Assembly: GCA_030658975.1 (NCBI GenBank)
Contig: JAUSBL010000022.1
Span: 1-56,556, forward strand
Length of the DNA: 56,556 bases
Direction of reading: 5' to 3'
Source: Candidatus Latescibacterota bacterium
Lineage (GTDB): Bacteria > Krumholzibacteriota > Krumholzibacteriia > LZORAL124-64-63
How positions within the stretch are numbered: position 1 is the first letter of the stretch; every line of letters starts with the position of its first letter. The position numbers were made by a program, and so were the translations under genes. Below, in pieces: positions 17,901 to 25,468 of the stretch. The notes beneath the pieces were generated by a model that was not told where the DNA came from, did not search any database, and was given only the letters and a program-made list of their open reading frames with translations.

Positions 17901-18575
17901 TCGCAGCCCCCGGCAGGCACGCCGGACGCCCGATTCGCCTGGGAACGCCTCGACGCCCGGACCTGGGCGCTGACCCTGCTGGAGCCCTGCCGCAACCTGA
18001 AGGGCCTGCGCCTGCACGCCGAGTTGCCGCCGGGCGCCGTCACCGCGTTGGTGGCCGGTGCACTCCTTGAGCAGCAGAGCGAGCCCTGGTTCCTGCAGAA
18101 TATCCCCGCCCGGGGCCTGGACGCCGGACTCGCCGTCCTCGGAGGCGGCGTCGTGGTGACCGGTCCGGGTGAGCTGATGCAGGTACAACTGAACGACGCG
18201 CACGACCTGCGCCAGGTGGCGATCGAAGCGCGCGGCGCCGACAACTCGCTCCTGCCCCACACCCTGGAACTGGTCGCCGGCGCCGGCGATGAGGTGCCGG
18301 GCTTCGCTGCGCCCCGCAACCGGCCCAACCCCTTCAACCCCTCGACCACGATCACGTTCACCCTGCCGGAGCGGCTGCCGGTCCGGCTCGCGGTGTACGA
18401 TGTCAACGGACGTCAGGTGGTCACGCTCGCGAAGGGGATGCTGCCCGCCGGTCCCCACGCCTTCACCTGGGACGGCCGGAACGACCACGGCAAGGCGGTG
18501 GCGTCGGGGCTCTACTTCTGCCGTCTCACGGCCGGAACGCGACAGGAGACCAGCAAGATGACGCTTGTGCGCTGA
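14949..18575 (+). CDS. Large secreted protein combining nearly all modules of the island
   Basis: Encodes 1208 residues from a GTG at 14949 with gaggagg five bases upstream. Order: signal peptide (~1-28), NLKPNFAYQ module (~38-281), FnIII-like (~288-374, GQAYHYRVKAGDG), Ig-like (~378-471), SEAGH/WGP (~481-634; HNMVGWGPTAP, VRYLDGASTDD), RGYSVRV cohesin-like (~638-778), FnIII (~781-907), dockerin-like (~909-984; CDVGPTDDWSGSGIP, DLMIFALNYDITV), second cohesin-like domain (~992-1110; NLKGLRLHAELP), FlgD-like tail (~1123-1208; RPNPFNPSTTI, KMTLVR). The dockerin-cohesin block closely matches that of 7758-11885 at protein and DNA level, indicating recent duplication or gene conversion. Likely a large surface or secreted protein; ligand unknown. 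It ends 26 bases from a converging gene. Confidence 0.85.
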   Translation: MQVPRRFHPCRHVALWSVILLLLASGAAATTVQLSESYPVTSPSTIDYRWSDVGQNVYAQSYRDAYSYADAIVTVTFAPSGQTTFTGHLSAANLKPNFAYQLKLVGKPEALFDPLTEGGDDWSNERIGYAGRWWETAPGSGNRVDSYYETYKDNPAYVFEAYLLFDFFMTDATGAAELDFALDSSYHVLFWQWQGAPGSCDQPMKTTTVTGSAADPAYDTDVGPRSVGVYPQIERLCNGQTVLQPGNYKCRILLTEESFHTQDGNWAPAMINDDVEFGIGVGLFPPSLQAEPAYTAGTDNTVAWNTVAAATLYFVQCATDAGFTAIADESGWISGVSHQFGGLADGQAYHYRVKAGDGMDESAWSGARTSVQDATAPTSSVGALPASHEGFTLSIPWSAADATSGIKHVLLYARADAAPYQQYGGIFTSSPITFLVPADGDYDFYTVAVDHAGNQETPPAAPDASCTLTRGETPDPDANPEYVDIGTLATEGQSVMGEAPHNMVGWGPTAPGTIGGGYGGIAPNSCRPVWSPTEFDLPHEPWADIDLNFGPEGGVKTLWVRYLDGASTDDQSYFINGTLIGSIETGDPGENWYWHSFDVSDYAGYNTLRILATEPAGYYWNPYGQVAIDIITICGAAALFAAVPVDDAPIACGESKQVDVHFTRGCEFIRGYSVRVRGSGGLGFDGNDVTVHDPSGTGAITTTVTQNAPDDWTVSYEIVGNAALPFGIPSDVDLFSIDVQGAAAGTGQLTIESVTVNPLRLAPPPVIENVDAAITVICGGPGAATDLAAAPGNRKVVVTWRDPAAADIAAVEVWRGLWHDGTPGSSAYPEYDDLAGDVTPTRPGSRAEALASPQWELAGTVPSGEESYTDVNGVDGLARGVYWYEVFPRDVNGYYGPPATTSDRSTSYLLGDLDGDGDIKLTTDISGGLALCYGTAHGESGYDNACDVGPTDDWSGSGIPATDSVINFGDLMIFALNYDITVTKSQPPAGTPDARFAWERLDARTWALTLLEPCRNLKGLRLHAELPPGAVTALVAGALLEQQSEPWFLQNIPARGLDAGLAVLGGGVVVTGPGELMQVQLNDAHDLRQVAIEARGADNSLLPHTLELVAGAGDEVPGFAAPRNRPNPFNPSTTITFTLPERLPVRLAVYDVNGRQVVTLAKGMLPAGPHAFTWDGRNDHGKAVASGLYFCRLTAGTRQETSKMTLVR

Positions 18576-18601
18576 ACTGGCGGCGTACCGCCGACCAGTG
18601 A

Positions 18602-19051
18602 TCAACTGCGTTTGATCGCCTGGACCATCTGGTCGAGCTGCTGCAGGAAGAGCGACCGGTCCTTCGGCGAGAAGGGCGGCGGCCCGCCGCCCACCAGCCC
18701 CTGGTCGCGCAGCTGGGACAGCAGCTGCCGCGTGGCCAGCGAGTCGCCGACGTTCTCCGGCGTGAACGGCCGGCCCTTGTGGCCGAGCACGCGGGCCCCC
18801 TTGTCGAGGCAACGCGCCGCGAGCGGGATATCGCCGGTGACGACGATGTCGCCCTCGTCCGCCAGTTCGACGATCCGGTCGTCGGCCTCGTCGCGGCCCT
18901 GCTCCACCACCACGAGCTTCACCTTGCCGCCGCCGGGATAGCGCATGTAGCTGTTGGCCACCAGGGTGACCGGCAGGTCGTAGCGCCGGGCGACCTTGTA
19001 GATCTCGTCCTTGACGGGGCAGGCGTCGGCGTCGATGTAGATGTGGAGCAT
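18602..19051 (-). CDS. YaiI/YqxD (DUF188, UPF0178) family protein
   Basis: Encodes 149 residues, the normal length for this family. ATG at 19051 fits the family N-terminus (IYIDADACPVKDEIYKVA) and has gagg upstream; a longer frame start at 19087 would add non-homologous residues. Conserved motifs: DADACPVK, ANSYMRYP, VVVEQGRDEADDRI, VVTGDIPLAARCLDKG, NVGDSLATR, GPPPFSPKDR. The fold is PIN-like, but the role is not established in the family. It is a single gene between the secreted-protein island and a tRNA. Confidence 0.92.
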   Translation of the reverse strand: MLHIYIDADACPVKDEIYKVARRYDLPVTLVANSYMRYPGGGKVKLVVVEQGRDEADDRIVELADEGDIVVTGDIPLAARCLDKGARVLGHKGRPFTPENVGDSLATRQLLSQLRDQGLVGGGPPPFSPKDRSLFLQQLDQMVQAIKRS

Positions 19052-19167
19052 GGTTCCTCGGAAAGATGTTGCTCGTGAACAGCGCACTCAATGGAATCGG
19101 TCAGTGACTGTAGCACGTGGGAAATCGGATTTCGATGCGAGGTGAACGTCCCGCGGCGTCGGCCACC

Positions 19168-19205
19168 CGGAGAAAGACGAAGGGCCTGCGTTCCCGCAAG
19201 CCCTT
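19168..19205 (-). terminator. Rho-independent terminator after tRNA-Lys
   Basis: On the minus strand an 11-bp stem (19195-19205 with 19180-19190, one G-T pair) closes a GGAA tetraloop and is followed by cgtctttct. It lies 20 bases past the tRNA 3' end. Confidence 0.8.
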
Positions 19206-19224
19206 GTTATCTATCGAATTAAGT

Positions 19225-19300
19225 TGGTACGCCGCCAGGGACTTGAACCCCGAACCTACTGATTAAGAGTCAGTTGCTCTACCAGTTGAGCTAGCGGCGC
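19225..19300 (-). tRNA. tRNA-Lys (anticodon CTT)
   Basis: The full cloverleaf reads on the minus strand: acceptor GCGCCGC/GCGGCGT, D-arm GCTC..GAGC, anticodon stem ACTGA/TCAGT around CTCTTAA, T-arm CGGGGTTCAAGTCCCTG, and CCA encoded at 19225-19227. 76 nt. Confidence 0.95.
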
Positions 19301-19431
19301 ACCCTAGGTGCCAATTCGTTCCGCGTGATGGCGCGGCCCGACCGGGGATGCTATCCTCCCCCACCGGACCCGCAAACTAGCACCCCGCCGCGGGAGTGTC
19401 AAGTGCCCCCGCAACCCGGAGAGCGAGCCCC

Positions 19432-20079
19432 ATGCTGGACCTGGCCGCCCGCAAAGCCCGCGCGAAGATGGTGCTCGGGATCCTGAAGCAGGAGTTCCCC
19501 GAGGCCGCCTGCTCCCTCGACCACCGCGAGCCCTTCCAACTGTTGATCGCCACCATCCTGAGCGCCCAGTGCACCGACGCCCGGGTCAACCAGGTCACGC
19601 CGGGGCTATTCGCGGCCTACCCCACGCCCCGCGACTTCGCCGAGGCCTCCCAGGAGGAGATCGAAGCCGCCATCCACTCCACCGGCTTCTACCGGCAGAA
19701 GGCCAAGTCGATCCGCAGCTGTTGCCGGGACCTCGTGGAGAAGCACGCAGGGAAATTGCCGCCGACGATGGAGGAGCTGTCGGCCCTGGCCGGCGTGGGC
19801 CGCAAGACGGCCAACGTCGTGCTCGGGGTGGCCTTCGGGAAACCCGAGGGCGTGGTCGTGGACACCCACGTCGGGCGCATCGCCGGCAAGCTGGGGCTCA
19901 CCGCGCACGGCCCCAAGGAAGCGGTGAAGATCGAACGCGACCTCAACGCGTGCGTGCCGCGCGCCGACTGGGTCGCGGTCGCGCACCTGCTGATCGAGCA
20001 CGGGCGCCTGACCTGCCGCGCGCGCGCGCCGCGCTGCGACGCCTGCCCCCTGTTCCCCCACTGCGAGACGAGGGCCTGA
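19432..20079 (+). CDS. nth: Endonuclease III
   Basis: Encodes 215 residues, a DNA glycosylase/AP lyase that removes oxidised pyrimidines. The helix-hairpin-helix LAGVGRKTANVV carries the catalytic Lys (about 125), with the catalytic Asp in VVVDTHVGRI (about 144). The C-terminal [4Fe-4S] loop is Cys 195, 202, 205 and 211 (C-x6-C-x2-C-x5-C). ATG at 19432 was chosen because the family starts at about this point; an in-frame GTG at 19396 would add 12 residues. A TGC-TATCCT extended -10-like element lies at 19349-19357. It is a single gene followed by a palindromic terminator. Confidence 0.96.
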   Translation: MLDLAARKARAKMVLGILKQEFPEAACSLDHREPFQLLIATILSAQCTDARVNQVTPGLFAAYPTPRDFAEASQEEIEAAIHSTGFYRQKAKSIRSCCRDLVEKHAGKLPPTMEELSALAGVGRKTANVVLGVAFGKPEGVVVDTHVGRIAGKLGLTAHGPKEAVKIERDLNACVPRADWVAVAHLLIEHGRLTCRARAPRCDACPLFPHCETRA

Positions 20080-20111
20080 GCCAGCTCAGAATTTGCACGA
20101 TGGTGCCGCCC

Positions 20112-20134
20112 ACCCCGGGACGTCCCGGGGTTTC
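20112..20134. terminator. Bidirectional palindromic terminator
   Basis: A perfect 20-base palindrome (accccgggacgtcccggggt, 20112-20131) followed by ttt on the plus side. It lies between converging nth and the beta-propeller gene. Confidence 0.55.
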
Positions 20135-20164
20135 CGAACCGGCGTTCGGACGCCGTAGCGTCTC

Positions 20165-22441
20165 CTACCTCACCAGCTGAATCTTGCGCGCGTCGCTGCG
20201 ACCGTCGGCCGCGATGCGCACCACGTAGGCGCCGGACGGCTGCGGGCGGCCCGCGTCGTCGCGGCCGTCCCAGTCCGCCGTGTGCTCGCCTGCGGGCAGG
20301 TCCGCACGCAGCAAGGTGCGGACGCGACGGCCGTCGAGGGCGAACACCTCGACCGCGGCCGCCGTCGGGCGCGGCAGCGCGAAGCGGACCGTGGTGAAGG
20401 GATTGAAGGGGTTCGGGGCGACGCCCAGCAGGCGCAGCGCGGCCGGGGTCGGCCCGTCGGCGGGCGGCGGTTCGTCGGGCGGGTCGATCGGCACGACCGC
20501 GTCGCAGGGCAGCGGCAGCGACGTCACGCCTGCGGCGTCGAGCGCGACCAGGTATGCGGCTCCCGCCGCGACGTCCACGGCGCCGGACAGGCGCACGCTG
20601 CCGCGCGCGCGCATCGCGTCGGGGTCCGTCGCGTCGGCCACCATCAGGTCGCCGGCGGCGAGCAGGACCTGCGCGCCGCGCACCACGAGGGCCGCGGGCG
20701 ACGACGGCAGGGCCAGCACGTCGCGGAACCACAGGAAATCGCCGGACAGGTCGATGAGGTCCAGCGTGCCGCCCGCCTCCAGGCCATAGATCAGGTCGCC
20801 ACGCACGCGCAGGTCGGTGTAGGCGCGGGACATCGGGATGAAGGACTGCGAGAAGATGTCGTCGGGCTGCGAGACGTCGAGCGCCTGCAGGTAGGGCAGC
20901 ACGCCATCCAGACCCGACAGGCGCAGCAGGTCGCCTTCCAGGGCCATGGCCGTCGTGGCGTAGGACATCGACCACACGAGCCTCAGCTGCGGCGCGGCCG
21001 GGTCGGCGACGTCGATCACCAGCAGGTGGTGGCCGATCCCCGCGCCGGTGCCGCGCACGCCGCAGTAGAGCCACGGCGGCGACAGGACCAGACGCGTCGG
21101 CTCGCCGTACACGGTCACGGCGCCGAGCATCTGCGGCGGACCGTCGCCCGCGAGGTCCGCCAGGCTCACACTCCCTCGATTGGTGCGTGCGTGGTACGAG
21201 ATGACGCCGGCCAGCCCGTCCGCGACCGCGACGTCGGTGGGCGCGCCGGCGAACTCGAGCCCGCCGCGGTCGCGCGGCAGCGCGGGGTCGGACAGGTCCA
21301 GCGCGTGCAGCAGGCCGCGGGGGTTACCGCCCACAGTGAGGTCGTGGACGACGGCGACGTTCGTGCCGCGGGCGGCGATCGCGACGGGCACGGCGCCGGC
21401 AACAGGCGACGGCCAGGATGCGGACACCGGCATCCCACCCGCGCCGGCGGCGACAGCGTCGAGGCCTACGTCGTCGCGCGCCAGCCAGGCCCAGCCGTCC
21501 GCAGCAACCACGGCCACCGTACCCGTCGACAGGCTGCCGGCCAGCAAAGGGGCCTCGGGGTCGGTCAGTACCACGCGCCGCGCCTCGCCATCCGCGGGGT
21601 CGCCGTCCGGACGCGTGAGCCACGCCCCGCCCGCGCCGTCGCAGGCGACGCCGGTCCAGCCGGCGGGATCCGCGAGGCGACCGCGCGCGACCGGGTCGCC
21701 GCCCGCGGCCAGGTCCAGGGCCGCCATGCCGCCGGGACCGGCCACCACGGCCAGGTCACCCGCGAGGTCGACCGCGACCGGCGACAGGACATCGTTCCAG
21801 TAGCCCGTCGGCAACGGCGCGTCGGGGTTCGCCAGATCCATGACGGTCGCGGCGGGAGAGCCGCCCACGGCCACCAGACGGCCGGCGCCGACCGCGACGG
21901 CCGACACGCCGACAGGCAGCGGGCGACGGGCGACGACCGTCATGCTCGCCGGGTTCGTGGCGTCGACCACCATCAGTTCGCCAGCGCCGCCGGCGGCGCG
22001 GACCACGTAGGCGCGGTGCCCGGCCACGGCCAGGTCGCGCGCGCCCGCATCGAGGGTGCGGCTGCCGGCCAGCACGGGTTCGTCGGGGACCGTCACGTCG
22101 ATCACGTCGAGACGCGGGATGCCCGCCGTCGACAGCAGGTAGACGCGGGGCCAATCCTCGACGAGGCGCCAGCCGCCGCCGGAACGGGCCAGGGTGGCGA
22201 CGTAGGAGGGGAACGCGGGGTCGGTCAGGTCCAGGACCTTCAGGCCGACGTCGGTCACCGCGACGTAGGCGTGCTGCGCGTCCGCGGCGACGTCGACGAT
22301 CGCGCCGCCGACCAGCGCGCGCCCGGCCCAGTGCAGATGGTCACCGTAGTCCAGGCAGTCGGCGGCGGCGGGCCGCGGCAGGCACAGCAGGCCGAGCAGC
22401 AACGCGCGCGTGATCGCCGGGTATGGGAACTTCGGGGGCAT
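20165..22441 (-). CDS. Secreted LVIVD-type beta-propeller protein with FlgD-like tail
   Basis: Encodes 758 residues. ATG at 22441 starts a signal peptide (ALLLGLLCLPRPAAA) and was preferred to the upstream start at 22507. Residues about 30-650 contain many ~45-residue LVIVD-type repeats (LKVLDLTDPAFPSYVATL, LDVIDVTVPDEPVLAG, LMVVDATNPASMTVVA, LLVIDVADPAAPQLRLV), each ending in D(L/V)xxPxxP, the pattern of a predicted beta-propeller. Residues about 670-758 are the FlgD-like tail (APNPFNPFTTVRF, GAYVVRI, KIQLVR). It is the only tailed protein outside the main island and uses none of the island's other modules. Probably surface-exposed; partner unknown. Confidence 0.85.
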   Translation of the reverse strand: MPPKFPYPAITRALLLGLLCLPRPAAADCLDYGDHLHWAGRALVGGAIVDVAADAQHAYVAVTDVGLKVLDLTDPAFPSYVATLARSGGGWRLVEDWPRVYLLSTAGIPRLDVIDVTVPDEPVLAGSRTLDAGARDLAVAGHRAYVVRAAGGAGELMVVDATNPASMTVVARRPLPVGVSAVAVGAGRLVAVGGSPAATVMDLANPDAPLPTGYWNDVLSPVAVDLAGDLAVVAGPGGMAALDLAAGGDPVARGRLADPAGWTGVACDGAGGAWLTRPDGDPADGEARRVVLTDPEAPLLAGSLSTGTVAVVAADGWAWLARDDVGLDAVAAGAGGMPVSASWPSPVAGAVPVAIAARGTNVAVVHDLTVGGNPRGLLHALDLSDPALPRDRGGLEFAGAPTDVAVADGLAGVISYHARTNRGSVSLADLAGDGPPQMLGAVTVYGEPTRLVLSPPWLYCGVRGTGAGIGHHLLVIDVADPAAPQLRLVWSMSYATTAMALEGDLLRLSGLDGVLPYLQALDVSQPDDIFSQSFIPMSRAYTDLRVRGDLIYGLEAGGTLDLIDLSGDFLWFRDVLALPSSPAALVVRGAQVLLAAGDLMVADATDPDAMRARGSVRLSGAVDVAAGAAYLVALDAAGVTSLPLPCDAVVPIDPPDEPPPADGPTPAALRLLGVAPNPFNPFTTVRFALPRPTAAAVEVFALDGRRVRTLLRADLPAGEHTADWDGRDDAGRPQPSGAYVVRIAADGRSDARKIQLVR

Positions 22442-22534
22442 GGGCGTCTCCGTGTTTCGGCCGGGCGGGCTCAAATCCATCATACGGCATGGCGGGCGCA
22501 GCGGCACGGCGATGTTCCGTTGCGTCGGCCACCT

Positions 22535-22564
22535 GCAAGGGAAAGGGCGCCCCCTCGGGCGCCC
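22535..22564 (-). terminator. Terminator after ssb
   Basis: An 8-bp self-complementary stem (gggcgccc at 22545-22552 with 22557-22564), followed on the minus strand by tttcccttg. The T-tract is short, so efficiency is uncertain. Confidence 0.5.
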
Positions 22565-22601
22565 CGTCCTGCTGCTGCGACGGCCTTCAGCCGGGTCCGT
22601 C

Positions 22602-23087
22602 CTAGAACGGCAGGTCCTCGTCCTCGACGCCCGGCACGGGGCCGCTGTCGAAGGGATCGCCCTGGCCGCCGCGGGCAGGAGCGCTGCCGCCGCCGCCGCT
22701 CTGCGCGGGGCGCGGCGGGCGCGGCGCGGCGTCGGGATCGCGGGCCGGGCCGTCGCCGGGGCGGCCGAGCATCTGCATCGTCTGTGCCACGATCTCAGTC
22801 GTGTAGCGCTTGTTGCCGTCCTTGTCCTCCCACTCGCGGGTCTGCAGCCGGCCCTCGACGTAGACCTGCTTGCCCTTCTGCAGGTACTGCGAGCAGATCT
22901 CCGCGAGGCGGCCCCAGGCGACGATGCGGTGCCACTCGGTGCGCTCCTGCTTCTCGCCGTTGCGGTCGCTCCACTGGTCGGTCGTCGCGATGCTGAACGT
23001 CGCGACCGGGGTGTTGTTCTGCGTGTAGCGGATCTCCGGATCCCGGCCGAGGTTCCCGACGACGATCGCCTTGTTCACACTGGCCAT
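22602..23087 (-). CDS. ssb: Single-stranded DNA-binding protein
   Basis: Encodes 161 residues. It binds and protects single-stranded DNA in replication, repair and recombination. The OB-fold occupies residues about 1-110 ([74 protein letters not shown]). A Gly/Pro-rich flexible linker follows, and the acidic tip EDEDLPF recruits partner proteins. ATG at 23087 has aggaggga-type Shine-Dalgarno spacing. It lies downstream of three minus-strand tRNAs and may be read through from them. Confidence 0.97.
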   Translation of the reverse strand: MASVNKAIVVGNLGRDPEIRYTQNNTPVATFSIATTDQWSDRNGEKQERTEWHRIVAWGRLAEICSQYLQKGKQVYVEGRLQTREWEDKDGNKRYTTEIVAQTMQMLGRPGDGPARDPDAAPRPPRPAQSGGGGSAPARGGQGDPFDSGPVPGVEDEDLPF

Positions 23088-23172
23088 GCGTTCCCTCCTG
23101 TCGGCGCGGCCCCAGGGCCGCAGTCTTCAACCCGATTGCCAACCGGGGCGACCGATCGCCCGCCGACGCGAA

Positions 23173-23190
23173 CGGCCCCGGACGGGGCCG
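23173..23190 (-). terminator. Small hairpin downstream of tRNA-His
   Basis: A 7-bp stem (cggcccc/ggggccg) with a 4-base loop; only two Ts follow on the minus strand. Possible weak terminator or 3' processing boundary of the tRNA cluster. Confidence 0.3.
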
Positions 23191-23235
23191 CCTGCTGCGG
23201 GTCGGCGGACCTCGCGCCGCGATGGGGAAAGGGGG

Positions 23236-23312
23236 TGGGGTGGATGATGGGATTCGAACCCACGACCACCTGGACCACAACCAGGGGCTCCGCCAATTGA
23301 GCTACATCCACC
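23236..23312 (-). tRNA. tRNA-His (anticodon GTG)
   Basis: Acceptor GTGGATG/CATCCAC with the His-specific extra G at -1 opposite C73, anticodon stem CCTGG/CCAGG around TTGTGGT, T-arm GTGGGTTCGAATCCCAT, and encoded CCA (23236-23238). Confidence 0.95.
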
Positions 23313-23330
23313 ACCCGAGATCCGCAAAGC

Positions 23331-23407
23331 TGGCGCGCCTGGCAGGACTCGAACCTGCGACCGCCGGATTAGAAGTCCGGTGCTCTATCCAACTGAGCTA
23401 CAGGCGC
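23331..23407 (-). tRNA. tRNA-Arg (anticodon TCT)
   Basis: Acceptor GCGCCTG/CAGGCGC, anticodon stem CCGGA/TCCGG around CTTCTAA, T-arm GCAGGTTCGAGTCCTGC, discriminator G and encoded CCA (23331-23333). It reads AGA codons, which are rare in this GC-rich genome. Confidence 0.95.
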
Positions 23408-23494
23408 TCGTATCGTGCGCCCGCGCTCTCGTCGAGGCACGGACGGACATAATGGTCCAAGCGTCCTGGAGTGTCAACTCGGCACCGTGGCTGA

Positions 23495-23571
23495 TGGTCG
23501 GGGCGGCCGGATTCGAACCGGCGACCCTCTGCTCCCAAAGCAGATGCGCTACCGGGCTGCGCCACGCCCCG
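23495..23571 (-). tRNA. tRNA-Pro (anticodon TGG)
   Basis: Acceptor CGGGGCG/CGCCCCG, anticodon stem TCTGC/GCAGA around TTTGGGA, T-arm GCCGGTTCGAATCCGGC, discriminator A and encoded CCA (23495-23497). First gene of the Pro-Arg-His tRNA cluster. Confidence 0.95.
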
Positions 23572-23748
23572 ACCGTTCATCCCTGCGATCGCGTCCGGTT
23601 CCGCCTCCCCGGCCGGCACTTCCGGCCGACGCGGTGCAAGCCGCACTCCCTGATCAACTCCGCGGCGCCTGCGTCGTCAACCGCAGCCCCGGCAGGGGCT
23701 TGCGACGGGACGACCGGGACGGCGCCGCTGCCGGCCGTCAATCCCCGT

Positions 23749-24750
23749 TCACGCCGCAGGCCCGTAGACCTTCCGCGCGGCGTCGAGCAGCCGCCGCAGC
23801 GCGCGGCCGCGGTGGCTGAGCGCGTTCTTCTCGCCGGGCTCCATCTGCGCGAGGGTCCGGTCCAGACCGTCGGGGCGGAACACCGGGTCGTACCCGAAAC
23901 CGGCGCGGCCGGCGGGCGAAGTCGTGATCATCCCGTGCAGACGGCCGTGCGACGACAGTTCCAGCCAGACCGGCGCGCACGCGGCACGGCCGGGCGCGTC
24001 CGCCGGCAGGCCGTCGGGACTGACGCGGGTCGGGACGGCCGTGTCGTCGGGTCCGCTCGCGGTCCAGATCCGCGGGTCGGGCAGGCGCATCGCCCCGCGA
24101 GCGGCGGACCCGGCGGTGTCGCAGAGACCCTCGAGCACCGCCGCCAGACGCGCCTGGTCCGCGCCCGGGATCACGCCGGGCGCGCCCATGACGGCGCGGT
24201 AGGCGGCCCAAACCTCGTGGTGGTCGGACAGGCCGTCCCAGTAGGCGTCGGCGTCGCCGGGATCCCGGAAGTGGACGGCCCGGCGGAACGGGTCGTGCAT
24301 CCATCTCACGTCCGCAGCGGCCTGCGCGCCCGCGAGGTCCACGTCGCCCGGACGGGGATCCACCCACACGGCCGCCGTCTGGAACACGGCGTGCCGGAAC
24401 CCGTCGGGCACCTCGCGCATCAGCTCGGACAGCAGCCGGCAGTTGTCGGCGTAGGTCGCGCCGGGCCCGGCGAAGCGCGCGGCGAACACGTCCGGCAGGT
24501 CGTTCAGGGCGCGCACGCAGAGGCTCGTGTCGTCGGCCACGGCGATCTCGCCGGTGAACGCGGCGGCGACGACGGCCTTGCGCGTGGCGTTGCCCAGGAT
24601 CGTCGTGCCGTCCTCGACGACCTCCGGCAGGCCCGGATAGTCGGCCGCCGAACGGACGTCCCAGGGGCCGTCCGCGCAGATCTCGCCCAGCTCGCGCACC
24701 TTGTCGGGGTTGCGGCTCGCGAGCACCAGGATGCGCCGTGCGTCGCTCAT
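23749..24750 (-). CDS. rdgB: XTP/dITP diphosphatase (RdgB/HAM1 family) with a large insertion
   Basis: Encodes 333 residues; typical family members are ~190-210. It hydrolyses non-canonical purine NTPs (XTP, dITP) to monophosphates, cleaning the nucleotide pool. Family motifs flank the insert: LVLASRNPDKVREL (8-21), the catalytic/metal region VADDTSLCVRALNDLPDVFAARF (71-93), then FGYDPVF (285-291) and EKNALSHRGRAL (307-318). Residues about 131-258 (after AAVWVDPRPG, before APVWLELSSHGRL) are extra, splitting the beta-hairpin between the core halves. The insert has no frameshift, keeps normal composition, and contains Trp/His/Asp-rich stretches (VRWMHDPFRRAVHF, YWDGLSDHHEVW). It ends the minus-strand operon; its start is four bases after the rph stop. 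Confidence 0.88.
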   Translation of the reverse strand: MSDARRILVLASRNPDKVRELGEICADGPWDVRSAADYPGLPEVVEDGTTILGNATRKAVVAAAFTGEIAVADDTSLCVRALNDLPDVFAARFAGPGATYADNCRLLSELMREVPDGFRHAVFQTAAVWVDPRPGDVDLAGAQAAADVRWMHDPFRRAVHFRDPGDADAYWDGLSDHHEVWAAYRAVMGAPGVIPGADQARLAAVLEGLCDTAGSAARGAMRLPDPRIWTASGPDDTAVPTRVSPDGLPADAPGRAACAPVWLELSSHGRLHGMITTSPAGRAGFGYDPVFRPDGLDRTLAQMEPGEKNALSHRGRALRRLLDAARKVYGPAA

Positions 24751-24754
24751 CGGC

Positions 24755-25468
24755 TCAGGCCTCCAGGACCTTGTGCTGCAGCTCGATCAGGCGCGTGATG
24801 CCGCCGGTGGCCAGGTCCAGCATGCGGTCGAGGTCCGCGCGGGCGAAGGGGCGCCCCTCGGCCGTCCCCTGCACCTCGATGAGGCCGCCGCCCTCGGCCA
24901 TGACGATGTTCATGTCGGTCGAGGCGCGGGAATCCTCCGCGTAGTCCAGGTCGACCAGGACCTCGCCGTCGAGCAGGCCCAGGCTGACGGCGCCGACCAG
25001 GCCGCTCATCGGGTGGCGGCGCAGGTTCAGGCGCTTCATCGCGTCGTAGAGGGCCACCGAGGCGCCGTTGATGGACGCGCAGCGCGTGCCGCCGTCGGCC
25101 TGGATGACGTCGCAGTCGATCGTGACGGTGATCTCGCCCATGGCCTTCAGATCGGTGACCGAGCGCAGGCTGCGGCCGATCAGCCGCTGGATCTCCATGG
25201 TGCGCCCGCCCTGGCCCGAGGCGTTGGTGGCCTCGCGGCGCGTGCGCTCCGAGGTGGCGCGCGGCAGCATGCCGTACTCGGCGGTGACCCAGCCCTGGCC
25301 CGATCCCCGCAGCCAGCCCGGCACGCCGTGGCTCAGCGACGCGGTGCAGATCACCCGCGTGTTGCCCATCTCGATCAGCACCGACCCTTCCGCGTGCGGC
25401 AGGTAGTCGCGGGTCATCTGGACGGGGCGCAGCTGGATCGGCTTGCGGTCGTTGGCGCGTGCGGTCAC
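24755..25468 (-). CDS. rph: Ribonuclease PH
   Basis: Encodes 237 residues. It is a phosphorolytic 3'-to-5' exoribonuclease that trims tRNA 3' ends. Motifs: [110 protein letters not shown]. The GTG start at 25468 overlaps the murI stop by four bases (GTGA), pointing to translational coupling; a much longer in-frame extension upstream is only the shadow of murI. Confidence 0.96.
   Translation of the reverse strand: MTARANDRKPIQLRPVQMTRDYLPHAEGSVLIEMGNTRVICTASLSHGVPGWLRGSGQGWVTAEYGMLPRATSERTRREATNASGQGGRTMEIQRLIGRSLRSVTDLKAMGEITVTIDCDVIQADGGTRCASINGASVALYDAMKRLNLRRHPMSGLVGAVSLGLLDGEVLVDLDYAEDSRASTDMNIVMAEGGGLIEVQGTAEGRPFARADLDRMLDLATGGITRLIELQHKVLEA

Noticed and set aside
16539..19091. 850-codon minus-strand frame across the end of the large secreted gene and YaiI
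   Set aside because: It overlaps two well-supported genes in the wrong frame, and its predicted protein has no recognisable domain.
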